Assembly (NCBI RefSeq): GCF_032854445.1
Contig: NC_088302.1
Coordinates: forward strand, 48,762,046 to 48,826,045
DNA length: 64,000 nucleotides
Reading direction: 5' to 3'
Source of the DNA: Liolophura sinensis
Lineage: Eukaryota > Mollusca > Polyplacophora > Chitonida > Chitonidae
Below the pieces are notes generated by a model. That model was given only the letters and a program-made list of their open reading frames with translations, ran no database searches and was not told the DNA's origin. The position numbers and the translations under genes were made by a program. Positions within the stretch are counted from its first letter, which is position 1; every line of letters begins with the position of its first letter. Of the stretch, positions 21,446 through 33,231 are shown in pieces.

Positions 21446-23261
21446 CTCCTGTCATCTGGAAAAACCTAGTAAGTCAAATTTTGGTGAAAAATGAGTTAGG
21501 CCCACAACTGGACTTGCTATGTTTTTCTCTTTCATTTCATCCAGGTAAAGTGTGTGAAAGTCCCTCCTGTTGGGAATTTTTGATCTTGAAGAACCTAGTA
21601 AGTCAATATCATGTGGAAAAATACCACATAGTCATCTGGGAAAACCTAGTAATTCGTCTTGCTAGGTTTTTCCAGATCAATGTACGACTACATGTCACTT
21701 ACTAGGTTCTACAAGATCAAAAGCTCTCAACAGGAAGCGCTTTCACACTCTTTACCTGGATCAATTGAAAGGGAAAAACATAGCAAGTCAAATTATTTCT
21801 CATATGAGTTAAACCAATCACATTACCTAATTCTGGTCATGTGATCACAACAAATTGGACAACTTTTTTAAAGACAATTCAGTCAGAATGTTCTCACGTT
21901 TTCTGTACCCATTATCGAGAAGACCACGATGGTGCTGTTGATAAGGAAAACACCAGTATATTTACTGTAGATATGCAAAAGGTTATCCTCCTTCCCAAAA
22001 TGACCATCAAAGAACATTTCTTTGTTAGCAGATTAGTTGTCTTCAATGAGACATTTGCATCAGTAAAAGAAGACGGTGACTTTGTTATTTTGTGGCATGA
22101 GGCTATCAGGGGTAGATTAGGAGTTGACATTGCCTCCACGTATATAAAGTGTTTGTGCCTTTGTGAGACAACTGCACGGGACAAAACAAAAACTGGGTCC
22201 TTTACACGGTGTTGTGTTGGTGTGTCAATCAACCCTGGGGCCCACAAAGTATCACAATGAAGTATTTTGAAAGGGGACACACTTTTATGCGTGCAGACAG
22301 CGTCCATGGCTGCATTGGAAGGAAAATGAAGAAATGTCCCGAGATTTGTAATTTCCAGGACTTCGTAGATTTGTGTGACAAATCGGGAACTAAGATCAAG
22401 CCAATCACAATGCAATACCATGACTTTTATGAATTTGAGGACGGTCACGGTAATAGAAAGTCCAAGAACGTAACGCTACCTCATCTCAGCTCCATATCAG
22501 TGGCAGAATTTCGTAAAGGTTCACGCGCAATGTGGTTTAAGGAGGGTTTTGAAGGAGACTACATGTACCAGGAAGTTGACTTTCTTAAACCCAAGTTCAG
22601 ACTGGACTTTACACCACCAACACAGAATGAACCAAGAGGAATTCCTAGCGTGAAACGCCAGAATATTCTGAAACTGGCCGATTCATTCCCCGCTGCTAAG
22701 AGGAAATTCTGGCAGGAAATTCCAGTAAATGACAACAATGATGACCTTGTTGAACACTTTGGGTGATTCCTAAATATGTAATCAAGCTGCAGTTGCTGCT
22801 ATTCCTCGAAAATGTCTCAGACTGGTAGATTTATTTACCACGGCTAAGATAAAATTCTGGCTGGAAATCACAGCAAATCATGATCTTGTTGATTAGTTAA
22901 AACAGTTGTTTTATGTATTCAAACTACACTTGGTGTTATTTCTCTGATAATTGTTCATGTGTTAGGCAATAAAGTGAAGTTATCACGCTGCTGTTGACAT
23001 ACTAGGCTTTTGTTGATAAAATGTTTTAGTTGAAGGATTGGTTAGATCAGGTAAAACATAGTAAGTCATTTTGTAACCAAATTAAACCAGTAACAATAAT
23101 ATACCTATGTGAGCTGAAAAGGCATCTAATTGTCTTGATCTAAAATGCCGAAATAAAATTTATTTCATATTTTGCAGCTTAATCCTGAAACAAAACACGT
23201 TTCCTTTGTTTCCTCCAATTTGCATTCAACTGACTAACTAGGTTTTTCCAGATTACAGGAG
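21446..23261 (+). mobile_element. TIR transposon of 1.8 kb with a DUF7869-like pseudogene, copy A only
   Basis: 31-bp terminal inverted repeats (21446-21476 and 23231-23261, CTCCTGTCATCTGGAAAAAC-type) match with two mismatches. AAAT flanks both ends (21442-21445 and 23262-23265). Copy B shows the uninterrupted target AACCTAAATGG at 58761-58771. A 2-bp AA duplication with termini starting TCTCCTGT would also fit the data. Further copies of the AACCTAGTAAGTCA motif lie inside both ends. The central frame is described separately. The superfamily is not assigned. Confidence 0.85.
21841..22766 (+). pseudogene. DUF7869-like transposase-type protein, frameshifted
   Basis: The first frame (21841-22160) carries DMQKVILLPKM, RLVVFNETFA and VILWHEAIRGR...DIASTYIKCL. 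The second frame begins with DNCTGQNKNW (22167-22196) and continues through YFERGHTFMRADSVHG to the end at 22766. These blocks recall the RNase H-like DUF7869 proteins common in invertebrate genomes (D-N-C-x-G-Q-N-K-N-W, then G-H-T). That family link is from memory. A small deletion between IKCL and DNC shifts the frame, so this copy is broken. Its N-terminal part, usually a zinc-binding region, is not seen. Placement between TIRs suggests it was the transposase or a passenger. Confidence 0.7.
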
Positions 23262-23265
23262 AAAT

Positions 23266-24689
23266 GGAAAATAAAATGTTTTGGACCCACCTACCTATGT
23301 GCTAAATAGGAGAGGTCCTGCAAGATAAGTTGAATATGCTTCTGGGCTAAAGGCTTGGACGTCTAGTGTTATAGTGCAATTGTTTTCCGTCGGACGAATA
23401 AACAAATGTTCTTTGAATACTTATGTCCCGAAGCCCTTCATCATTGCAGATTTACCCCCCCCCCCCCCTCTGAAGCGTGCTAAAACAGTCATGGCCGTGT
23501 GCTATAAAATGAAAGGGAGTTAAATTTCTACCATCGAACGTGTGGAAAATCTCTCTAAGCCTACATTTGATCCAGCAACTACGGATAGTTGTCAGAAACA
23601 CATTTTTCTCAACACGTTGTTCTGGTGAGTCAGCGCCATTAATATGCTAGTAAAAATATTCCCTAAAATCTCAGGTGGAAGCTTGGATTCGTAATGTGTC
23701 TAAACACACACTATACCTTGTTTCCTTTAAATTGTCGCCCATATTCAGTATTATGTATATTCATTCTTAAATCAGTAACAGGTATCACCACAAGTTCTGC
23801 ACATTCACTTGTTGGACGTCCATATCATTGCAAAGAAAAGGCAGTTGTAACATTATTCTTATTCATAATGTTAAACCTGGTAAGCATATTTTCTACACTA
23901 TGAACTCATTATCATGACGTTATAATTATTCAAAAACCAGTGGCTTGTTAGATAATTGGCGTGGGGAATAAACTGTTTCACAGCATTCATTCAAAACGTA
24001 ATCGTTTTATTTTGACAAATAGTGTGAGCGATGATAGAATGTATTCTGTTATTAAATTAGTAGAATTAAGTGCTATACTGAAAAGAATGCTCTGCTGCAC
24101 TAACATGATACATTTCAGCATCACTCAGACAACAGACTTTCTGTTAAATTGATAAGATTTTTTTTATAGTAGCAGCATCCCATGCGGTTAGAACCAACTC
24201 AACGTAGTAGCTTGAACAACTGCCTGACTGTACTGGGTTTTCTTAAATAACAGAAATAATTTCCTAATTCTGAAATCTAGAATGTATTCTGTTATTATAA
24301 CAAAATATAATAATAACAATAACTGCAAAGCAAATAAACCTGTACCTTTTGTCGAAAGCTGAAAGATTGAATTTTCTTTCACTGTGGTGTAGGAGAAGGA
24401 AAATCTACAATCATAAAAACAACTGGAGCCTTAGTTTCATTGGGAAGGCTTTCACTACGTCAGGAACTTACCCATGCAGGATTCTTCGTTGGGACTATTT
24501 TGTTTAGGAAAGCTAGATGGCTGCGTTAATTGTTTTGATCGCCAATCAAATGGATACGATGAAATCGATCCTGTTTAGGAGGTAGAATATCCCTGTAAAA
24601 AAGGGTCGGTTTGCAGTTTACATGTACGTTTTAACTGTAATCGCCAAACTTTATTTAGATCCGCAGGTAGCAGGCTAAACTTTGACGAG
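23266..24689. other. Region upstream of fucosyltransferase gene 2
   Basis: No recognisable coding sequence. There is a C tract at about 23457-23468. It matches copy B at 58770-59765 and 60870-61230. Copy B has a further 1.1 kb between the two blocks. The promoter of gene 2 should lie near the right end. Confidence 0.45.
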
Positions 24690-24716
24690 ATGTGGCGTGG
24701 TAGCACTCCAACAACA

Positions 24717-24777
24717 ATGGTCTCCGAAACACAAAAATATAGTCGGTGCTTGATGTTCCTGGCCTTTTGCACGACAG
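24717..24777 (+). CDS. Exon 1 (cytoplasmic tail and signal anchor) of fucosyltransferase gene 2
   Basis: Reads MVSETQKYSRCLMFLAFCTT plus one base, then donor GTAAGA at 24778. The start has A at -3 and G at +4. An in-frame upstream ATG at 24690 would add nine residues (MWRGSTPTT). The phase-1 donor fits the phase-1 acceptor at 27968. The join gives a continuous hydrophobic anchor, CLMFLAFCTTGISILALS, followed by the stem, which is the expected type II topology. The same exon is conserved in copy B at 61257-61317. Intron 1 would be 3191 bp and contains the GTAAGA minisatellite. Assignment is by splice phase, hydropathy and duplication; transcript data would settle it. Confidence 0.68.
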
Positions 24778-25139
24778 GTAAGACAGAATTTTTACGACAC
24801 AAGTACACTACTAATTCGTATCGCCCCCACTTCATTAATATGCAGATGAGGCACACACATGTACGACAGGCACATTGTTTACTATTTTATCTTAGTAGTT
24901 TTGTCACTTTGTCATTCGGAGCCAGAGTGCCACTAAGCGGTCTGGTAGCATCCACAAAGCCTTTTATGCATAGTTTTACTTGAAGTTCGTTGTCCAAAGA
25001 TCACCGTCATGTCTTTCAGGTTATTCTTGCTTCAAGAAGGAAGTCTACTTGTGCATAGCACAGTGAAGAGTTAGTCATTTAACTATAAACAGTTGTATCT
25101 GTTATACACATATTTACGTGGCTGATGTAATGGGTTTGC

Positions 25140-26405
25140 CCCACTTTACTCGACAGGTAAAACGCAGGTGTATAGCTTATGTATCTGTTATGCGCGACTT
25201 CACACAACTGGTGAGGCACAGGTGTAAACCAGGTGTATCTGTTATGTCCGTCTTTACAAGACTGACATGACACAGGTGTATAGTAGGTGTTTCTGTTATA
25301 TCCGTCTTTACATAGCAGGTAAGACATAGGTGTATACCAGGTGTATCTCTTATGCCCGTCTTTACACCACAGGGAAATGAAAGCTGTATAGCAGGCGTAT
25401 CTATTATTTTGTCTTTACACGGCAGGTAAGACATAGCCGTATAACCGGTGTTTCTGGCCTCGGACCCCCATTAATTTTCCATAAGCGACAATGTTAACGT
25501 CTAGCGCTGTAGCTCACTCCCAAACATTCCGTGGCCAATAAGCTTTGGTGCATACCTGGCCCAGCCTTTGAGAAAGAAGCCATAAAAATCTTGACATAGG
25601 TTGACCATCAAAATCTGGACCTTTCCATGCCGGCAGCTGGGAGGCGTGCCTAGCAACGCCAAGGGGACGTCACTCGCAGTGTCATCACTACCTCACACCT
25701 TTTGTCCTCTCACCCAGAATTTCAAAACTTTCATCAATAAAGCTCATACCTCCTCAAAGTTTAGACAGTTTCCAGCTTTTTAATACCAAGCATGCACCTG
25801 TGCACCAAAAATGGACGCCTGGGAGCAAAAAAAGACTTTATACCCTAAAATTCACAAAACTACAATCGTCCCTACCGAAAAACGGAAGTTGTAATGGGGG
25901 TCTGTGTCCTTCTTGCCCGTCTTTACACGGCGGGTAAGATATAGGTGAATAGCAGGTGTATCTGTTACGGTTGTCTTTACAGATACGACACGGGTGTTTT
26001 AACACGATTGGTAAGACACAGGTGTATCTGTTATTGGTGTCTTTACAGAACAAGTAAGATACAGGTGTACAATCATTGTATCTGTTATGGTTGTCTTTGC
26101 ACTACATGTAAGACACTGGTGTATCACTTTCGGGTGTTTTTACACAGCAAGTAACACACATGTGTGCAGCAGGTGAACATGTTCTGGGTGTCTTTACTCT
26201 ATAGGTAAGACACACGTGTATCATTTACGGGTGTTTTTACACAGCAAGTAACACACAGGTGTATAGCTGGTGTATATATTCTGGGTGTCTTTGCGCACCA
26301 GGAAAGACACAGTGGTATTACTTATGAGTGTCTTTACACGACAGGTAAGACACAGGAGTACAGCGGGTGTATATATTCAGGTTGTCTTTACATGACAGGA
26401 AAGAC
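25140..26405. repeat. Splice-donor-like minisatellite in intron 1 of gene 2 (copy A)
   Basis: Units of about 44-60 bp of the type GTCTTTACACGGCAGGTAAG followed by ACACAGGTGTATAGCAGGTG and TATCTGTTATG. Several units carry exact or near CAGGTAAG. The array is interrupted by a MITE-like insert at 25463-25902. It corresponds to the longer array at 61805-64000. Frames on both strands are spurious translations of the repeat. Confidence 0.85.
25463..25902. mobile_element. MITE-like insert within the intron array
   Basis: About 440 bp of unrelated sequence splits the minisatellite. It begins GACCCCCATTA and ends TAATGGGGGTC, perfect 11-bp inverted repeats, with imperfect extension (TTTTCC versus its partner) inward. 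No ORF of note. No clear target duplication was identified. Confidence 0.5.
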
Positions 26406-27968
26406 GCTATAACAGTAGGGGTTACAATATATTACCCCGACACTATATTCTACGCCGCACTGGTTTGTATAACGTACTGACACTTAGGTACACTTGGCTT
26501 TTTGTTAAGAACAGAGTTGACAGATGAATATGAAAAAAGTTACTAACACAAATATGAGTTTACTTAGTATCCCTGTTGCATGTTAAAGGGGAAGTTCAGT
26601 ACTAATTCCATAGGCCGGTCAATGTAGAAATTATTTTCTGGTAATCGGCACGATGAGGAGTTACAAAGTCAATAATCACTGCGCCCAAATGACACCAGCT
26701 CCTTGTTCATCCTGCCCTGCATTTAGTCAGCACCGACACAGAATCTAATTTGGAAAAGAAGGGTATAAATAAATTATGAATACAACGAGCTCAGTCACAA
26801 TCCGTACACTGGCAGGGCTAAACAGTAATTTGTAAAGAAAACGATACTGCACCCGACTGTTGAAGACTATTATAGCTAATACCGGAATTAAGTTACATTA
26901 CATACTCACTATTTTAACAAAGCCAGCAACCAGTGCCGTTATACAGAGACAAAAGGGAAACAGCAACAGATTTAGTTCATATTTAATATACAGTTATAGA
27001 ATCATATTTGAACAATCATGGCAAACGAGCCCTCGGAAATTGAGATGCCGTTGTCCCCTTTTAGGTGTCTAGAGTTCCAGCATTTATTAGGACAGTTAAT
27101 AGCATCGAAAACACTGTGTTGATTAAACTCACTTGACTTAAGTTTCGTATAACTGAATACTGGGAGATACCAGATACTTAAATAACTAAGCACAGTTAAA
27201 TGTTTTCGGCAGACATTGAGGCGGGCAATAGTTGTTGGTTGTGTATTGACAAACGAATGGCATTTAACGGCCGTGTGTTCTGCAATACGCTTGTCTTACG
27301 GTCAAAACCGTATTATCTCCATGTGATCAGGAATAAACTCATGGTCACATTTAGAATTAACAACGCTTCATATATGTGAGTGGCGTTTCTAGAAGGTCAT
27401 TTAATATCTGTTGAACATTATTATATAGTGTTCATGATCCCTACGATAAATTGTCTAACCCTCTGTTTTATCACTTTTTAGCTCATGGGTCCAACCAGTC
27501 TGAACTTCTTGAGATTTCAGTAGTTCAGCCTCGTGAGAGTTAAAAAAGCACTCAAATGATGAATACATCATAACTTTCTAACAGATGAAGTTCGTCAAAG
27601 TGGTTTACAAAAGACAAATGTTCCTCATTGAGCAATAGTTCCTTCTTGGCATTCGCATTAACACAACCGATAATTTAACCGATCTATCTCTTATATAAGC
27701 GTTCAGACTGAGCAAGTGCATGGAATATACACACTACATCTCGGTCATGAGTCGTTGAGGTGAACACCGGCACACAGGTAGTAAAACAGAATAGCTTGTA
27801 CTGACTTTGTGCAAACGGACCAAAGGGAAATTCCCTTTTGTCCACCAGTGCAAAGACAGACGACAGCCCCAAGATTCAAACCCTAACAGAGTCGAACGGT
27901 CACACAGCTTACTCAATAGATATACTATGGTATGACATTATTATTCCTTCCTTTTTTCTTCTTAACAG
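26406..27968 (+). other. Remaining intron 1 of gene 2 with acceptor
   Basis: AT-rich intronic sequence with no recognised element. It ends in a strong pyrimidine tract and AACAG acceptor (27964-27968). TATATAAG at about 27692 could be a chance TATA box. An ATG at 27932 within the tract opens a frame into exon 2 (MTLLFLPFFFLTG) and could mimic a signal anchor if the intron is unspliced. Confidence 0.5.
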
Positions 27969-29167
27969 GTATCAGTATTTTAGCTTTGTCAACACAGTTC
28001 CCAAGTAAAGCCTTTATACACCATCGCAGATACGGTATCTTTAGTCAAAAGCCTCGGACATCAGCAATGAACATTACAAGAACGTTTACATTGTTCAAAG
28101 TTAAAACACAGGATGGGTTAAACACGTTTCTAAATCTAAGGAATTTATCGATGGTACCTAATACGGAAAAGACCAAATTCCCAACAACGCAAGGCGGGTT
28201 TTTGAAAGCCATGTCAACCGTACTTGTGACTGTGTTAGCAGAGCAAACTAAGGATCATCCAAACAACCCCATTAGCAATGAGTCTAATACGGATTTAGCC
28301 CATACGAACCAATCGTCTGTGCACAAGTCAGTTTATTTATGTGTGGATTTAAATGGACGTTTAGGTAACCAGATGTTTGAATTCGCCTCACTTTTGGGAA
28401 TAGCTCGTCATCATAGCATGACGCCGGCAATCCCCAAAGACAGTCAACTGAGAAATATTTTTAATGTAAATGTCACCGATATAGACAAGGAGATCTCCTC
28501 TGGATTTACTCATATTGGTCAAATGCGTGATTGCGATTTTGATCCCATAAGTGCTGATTTTGGATCAAACTTGACAATGTCCGGTTATTTCCAGTCATGG
28601 CGATATTTCTCTAACGTTTTTCCAGAACTTCGGAAACAGTTTACATTCAAAGATGATATTGTCAAACGTGCTCGATTAGCACTTGAAACCTCTATACAGT
28701 CACAGCATCCTCATTTTTCTCTGGAGAATGCAACACTTGTAGGTGTTCACGTCAGACGTGGGGATATGGTACAGCCTGAGATGATTCAATTTGGCTATGC
28801 TGTTGGAAGTAAAGGCTATCTTTTCCGGGCCGTGGACAACTTTAGGAGCAAATACAGGTCTGTGATGTTTATTGTGTGCTCTAACGACATGGGATGGACA
28901 AAGGAGAAATTACCTCATCAGGTCTCCACGTTTATCACCGGCCAGGAGGCTGAAGTGGATATGGCGATACTGTCGTTGTGTAACCACACCGTTATGACCG
29001 TAGGTTCTTACGGCTGGTGGTCCGCCTTTCTGACCGGAGGGACAACTACCTATCAGATACAACAGACGATTCCGGGTACAGAGCTGGACAAGAGGTTTAA
29101 CCTGACCGATTATATGCTACCGGACTGGATCGGCATGTATCAGAACAGTGCCGCTGGCGTGCACTAG
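27969..29167 (+). CDS. Terminal exon of alpha-1,2-fucosyltransferase (GT11), gene 2
   Basis: Encodes stem and catalytic domain of a GDP-fucose:beta-galactoside alpha-1,2-fucosyltransferase. With exon 1 at 24717 the protein is 419 residues. Marks are GRLGNQMFEFASLLG (150-164), HVRRGD (281-286), CSNDMGW (324-330) and NHTVMTVGSYGWWSAF. The stem is about 60 residues shorter than in gene 1 and unalignable with it. The region from FPELRKQFTFKDD to about PDWIG is almost identical to gene 1 in both protein and DNA, while the segment before it is only about half identical. The acceptor phase equals that of gene 1. An alternative model starts at ATG 27932 without exon 1. Family assignment is very secure. 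Confidence 0.94.
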
Positions 29168-29343
29168 ATATTGCATAAATATTGCCTTATGACTCTAATA
29201 TGCTTCCATCGTATATCTTCATTTATCATCCCTTATAGAGTGGTCTGATGCAAATGTCAGAATGAATGAATGAATGATTATGGCTTAACATCACATCGCA
29301 AATGTCACAAAGGTGTAAAGGTATTTATAGCGCAACCATAGCA

Positions 29344-29452
29344 ACTTGCGGATGGCTCTGTCCGGTTTCTTTCTACCATAATCCTGGCAGTCGTCGTATA
29401 AGTGAAATATTCTTCAGTACGGCGTGAAACACAAATTAAAATAATAAATAAT
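29344..29452 (+). repeat. SINE 3' portion downstream of gene 2, with AATAAA
   Basis: Contains CTTGCGGATGG, CCATAATCCTGGCAGTCG, TATAAGTGAAATATTCTTCA and the AATAAATAA tail of the SINE in + orientation; the tRNA head is missing. The tail provides AATAAA at 29443-29448, about 275 nt after the stop of gene 2, and is the nearest obvious poly(A) signal. Confidence 0.75.
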
Positions 29453-32400
29453 TAAACATATGTTCTCCATAAACATCCATAATGTTAAAATGTACTCCCC
29501 GTTTACGGTTATGGCATTCATAGTACCTAAGTGACTACAGCTTCATGCGGGCTGAAATTTTGTATACCGAAATGAGCTTAAATTAATAACACGTTATCAT
29601 CGAAACCTGAGCACCTAGTAGAAGTCTTCAAGGTCATCACTGGTCGGTCATTTCAGACTTTTGTCTATGATACACTATCCTATAAGCATCACTGATGTAG
29701 TTATCACATTTGTAGTAAACTGTATTCCGGGTTATGATGTACCATATACAATAATGACACTGAAGACATGTTCATTTTTAATCCACACCTACACACAGGA
29801 TGTTTCTTAAATGCTGCTATTTTCTATAACCAAATATGTGAATTCTTCCATGTCAGGGCACAACAACATGCGACGAAACGTTAAATCTGGGCTACAAATT
29901 AATACATACCACTACCTATGTATCAAATTATTTTTTGTGTAATTAAGGGTAATTAACTTGTATTTAACAAAGTGAGCAACAACTCAAATAAACCAGCCTA
30001 GATACCTTTGTGCCTTATGTAGTGAGTATTTGACTGGGCTATTTTTTTTTTAAATACAACAAGAAGAACATCATATACATGTATTTATTTTAGGATTATA
30101 TTCCATAACTGCTCGCGTAAATGCTTAATAAGTAACAACAAGCTACCAGCACCCAGGACTATACAGAATTAGAGGAAAATGCAATGGCACCATCTACACG
30201 TCATCGGTCTAGACTGGTTCAAAATGCTGTCTTTGTCATCGCATTTAATAAACAATCGCAGGTAAAAAATATGCAAAGGGAGCACGCTTTGGAGATGCCT
30301 ATTCTACCAGCAGAATGCCGTTTTACGCAGGGAAGCAATCTATCAGCCAAAACCGGTAAAATCAATAAGCAGATAGTTTCCAACAGACTTTCTGTTAAAT
30401 TTAACAGATTATTTTTTTCAGTGTTTGCTCTAGCATATTTCTAAAGTAATTATCTTTTGATTGTTTAAATATAACTGCGTAGGAATTTCCCCAAATATTG
30501 TCGTTATAGTGATTGGCCAATTGATTGTTGCTTACATCATACTCGATATTTTCTTCACTTATACGATGGCGGTCTGTTTTATCGCTGGAGGAAATCGGAG
30601 TGCTCGGTGTAAACGGTAGATGTTTTGCAGGTTACTGACTAGCATTCCGTCATGTGACTTATAGAGAACCCATACCTCATGTATTCATGGCGACTGACTT
30701 GCCGAAGTAATAAATACCATCTTGCCAATCAGTGTTGTGTCAAACAATCCATACGTAACCAAGCACTAAAGTTTCCTTCGAGATCGTAGATGAAGTTAAT
30801 TGCTACTACCATGACAAGATGTGTCTTTAACGTGCATGGTATAATGCCTTTATGAAACAGAACTCAACCATGTCTCTGACTGCATTCAGATATTTCCTCA
30901 TGTAAGCCAGATATCGTGACAAACGATCAGTAAATACCGCGCTAGATGCAGTATAAATATGTGAGAAAACAGGCGGTTATGGCATTTGAAGGTAGATTAG
31001 TTTGCATTAACTACTTCATAAAGGAGAGTAAATTACAAAAACTCAACTTAAGTTTGGAAAAAGACATATAGATAATGCACTGATGTTTCTGTCTTTACAT
31101 TCATTACGTATGTTTTGTGTTACGTGGGAAAATAGAGAAATAAATCGCAAAATGAATCGCAAAGATGTGTCATAAAATCGACGGTGGTTATATAGATTTG
31201 TGGATTCCTACACGTGAGGTAAAAGGTGAACCCAAAGCGCTACGTAAAGTATAATAATTCAGTGGTTATCCATATGTATATTAATATTTCAATGAACACT
31301 GCCGTTAAACCAGTCAAACCTAAGTGAGGGCTTGCCGGGCATCCACCACCTACTAGCACAAACACATTGCCATATATGATTTACACAGTCAAACACGTAA
31401 AGCCGTAAATCATCAGCCGATAAAAGCCTCATTTCCACACTTGTTTTATTGTAACTTAATGCCCTCAGGAATTTTGTGGGTAAAGTTTAAATTCAGACGT
31501 TTCAAATGTGTAACTGCATGGGAAGTGTATGAAACTTTTATAGTTTGAATTATATCTTCCTGAGATATAAAGCCCCGTGTTAAATCTTTCATAATTGGTG
31601 AATATTTACATCTATCATGTGTTCCTCTATAAAGAACATACACATGTAAAACGTTTATTATATAATTTTATAATTATATGATTATAAATTTTCCACTGGC
31701 CTCTGGACACCCTAGCTGCTTGCACCACAACCATTCACCACACGTGTTTACAGAACTTTGTTTGCCCAGTTATATTTAAGAACATTAGATTTGGGCAATG
31801 CTGAAGCTTACATGTTGGCGTTTATTTGTTTGAAAATATAGTCTGGTTTATATTTCTTTATCGTTTATTTGGTCATGGCCAGGTGATTACTGATGGTTTC
31901 GATTCGATTAAATCACGCAGTATTAAAAAAACAAAGTGAACTAAATCTTCTTAAATCTAGGTGAAAATAAAGTTATATTTTGGCTTGTTTGCTTTTTATG
32001 GCTGAAGCTGTTTAAGCACTGCATCAAATGCCTCTTGGTCCGCAGATGTGGAGAGAGAGCACGTATGGATAAACACCTGGCGCGTGTTTCCGCACAGTCC
32101 CCGCGTGATTATACGAGGCTTTTTTGTAGGTCAGTCTACGTTAGACGTGTTTGTATTTCAAGTGGACAAATTGACGTTGTGTACAAAGTAGTATACAACT
32201 TTAAAGGATCAACAAAAAGTCTGAATAATAGTAATAATATTGATAATAATAATCATCATAATAGTAATAAAAATAATAATAATAATAATAATATAGTAGT
32301 AATAGCCATAAGAACTGTAAATTCTGAAAATTTGAACCTATGACTATGACTAGGTTAAAAGGTTAGATTCGGACTATATACATTGTGTGATCTGGCCGAG

Positions 32401-33231
32401 GGGAAACGTTGTCTAAAATAGGTCTGCCCAAGCAGCGTACTTTTCCGTTATTTTCTGTAATACGTCACTGTTTCTGTATAGATGTGCTCCTGAAGCAAAT
32501 GTTCACAAGGTATACACTGTAACATTTGATAACGATGTCTTTTTACACAGCTTGCCATGTAGCACACCTGAGCACGACTCGCGTGGAATGTGTCATTTCA
32601 CACATCGTTGTGAGACAGTCCGATGTCCTTTTAGTTTACGTGTAATTCTTGTCAGTCACTTCCAATTAACATGAAGTGCTTTATAGCTAAAATACTGCAA
32701 GATGCATGTATTATGTCATATGTACGCATTCCTTCGCTTTGTTATTGTCGTTTTATCTCAAAAAAATATCATGGTCTTGTATTAATTTAACCCCGTCTGA
32801 AAATTAACTTTTATTATTACTATAATCAAAAGTGTCTGTTTCTTTTTTTCTTTCCTATCGAAAATTGCCTTGTCATCATTTTAGCTGTTGGTTTCCCATG
32901 GGTTTCATCTACCACCATTCAGAAACACAAGACTGTTAAAGCTCTGTGACATTATTTATAGAAGTCGTGATCTGACGGGGATTGTTTGCAGGGACTGCAG
33001 CATTGGAACAGTGTAACGACTCATTTTGATCAGCGTGTCACAACACCGTGTACTGGTTATAGTATCGGATTCCACAGCCTGTTCTGCATGACCGGGTATC
33101 ATGGGTAACAAGTGCAAATTCGCAAGAGCTTAGACACCATGCAGGACTGAAGCTCCTAGTTGAGCAAATCTTTAATACCACTCCCGGGCCAACCGTTTCT
33201 CATAAGGTGGTTCCATACAATGATAATCTAA
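29453..33231. other. Gene-free stretch
   Basis: AT-rich with short chance frames only, including an 86-codon frame at 30184-30444 with no recognisable domain. A weak SINE-like trace lies near 30545-30645. An (AAT)n-type microsatellite lies at 32222-32305. Confidence 0.45.
32222..32305. repeat. Imperfect (AAT)n microsatellite
   Basis: Runs of AATAATAAT interrupted by GT, TC and AA variants over about 80 bp. Confidence 0.85.

Larger units (their letters stand above)
4840..26405. repeat. Segmental duplication, copy A
   Basis: Long blocks match 48.3-64.0 kb in the same orientation and order. 4850-5845 matches 48340-49206. 8690-9120 plus 12990-13345 matches 49215-50715. 13800-20600 matches 50715-58040. 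20600-21445 matches 58100-58769. 23262-24280 matches 58766-59765. 24355-24990 matches 60870-61490. 25080-26405 matches 61590-64000. Copy-specific material is the 5850-8640 block, the LTR element 9121-12988, the SINE at 16935 and the transposon 21446-23261. The duplicated unit includes exon 1 of a fucosyltransferase gene, so it is part of the expansion of that family. Identity looks high by eye but was not computed. Confidence 0.85.

Noticed and set aside
21912..22448. 178-codon minus-strand frame over the transposon pseudogene
   Set aside because: Antisense of the DUF7869-like sequence; plus-strand motifs are clear and the minus product has none.
25140..26405. CRISPR-like array
   Set aside because: Units are near-continuous tandem repeats without unique spacers, in a eukaryotic intron.
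32035..32343. 102-codon frame with an Asn-rich tail
   Set aside because: The tail is the (AAT)n microsatellite and the rest has no recognisable content.
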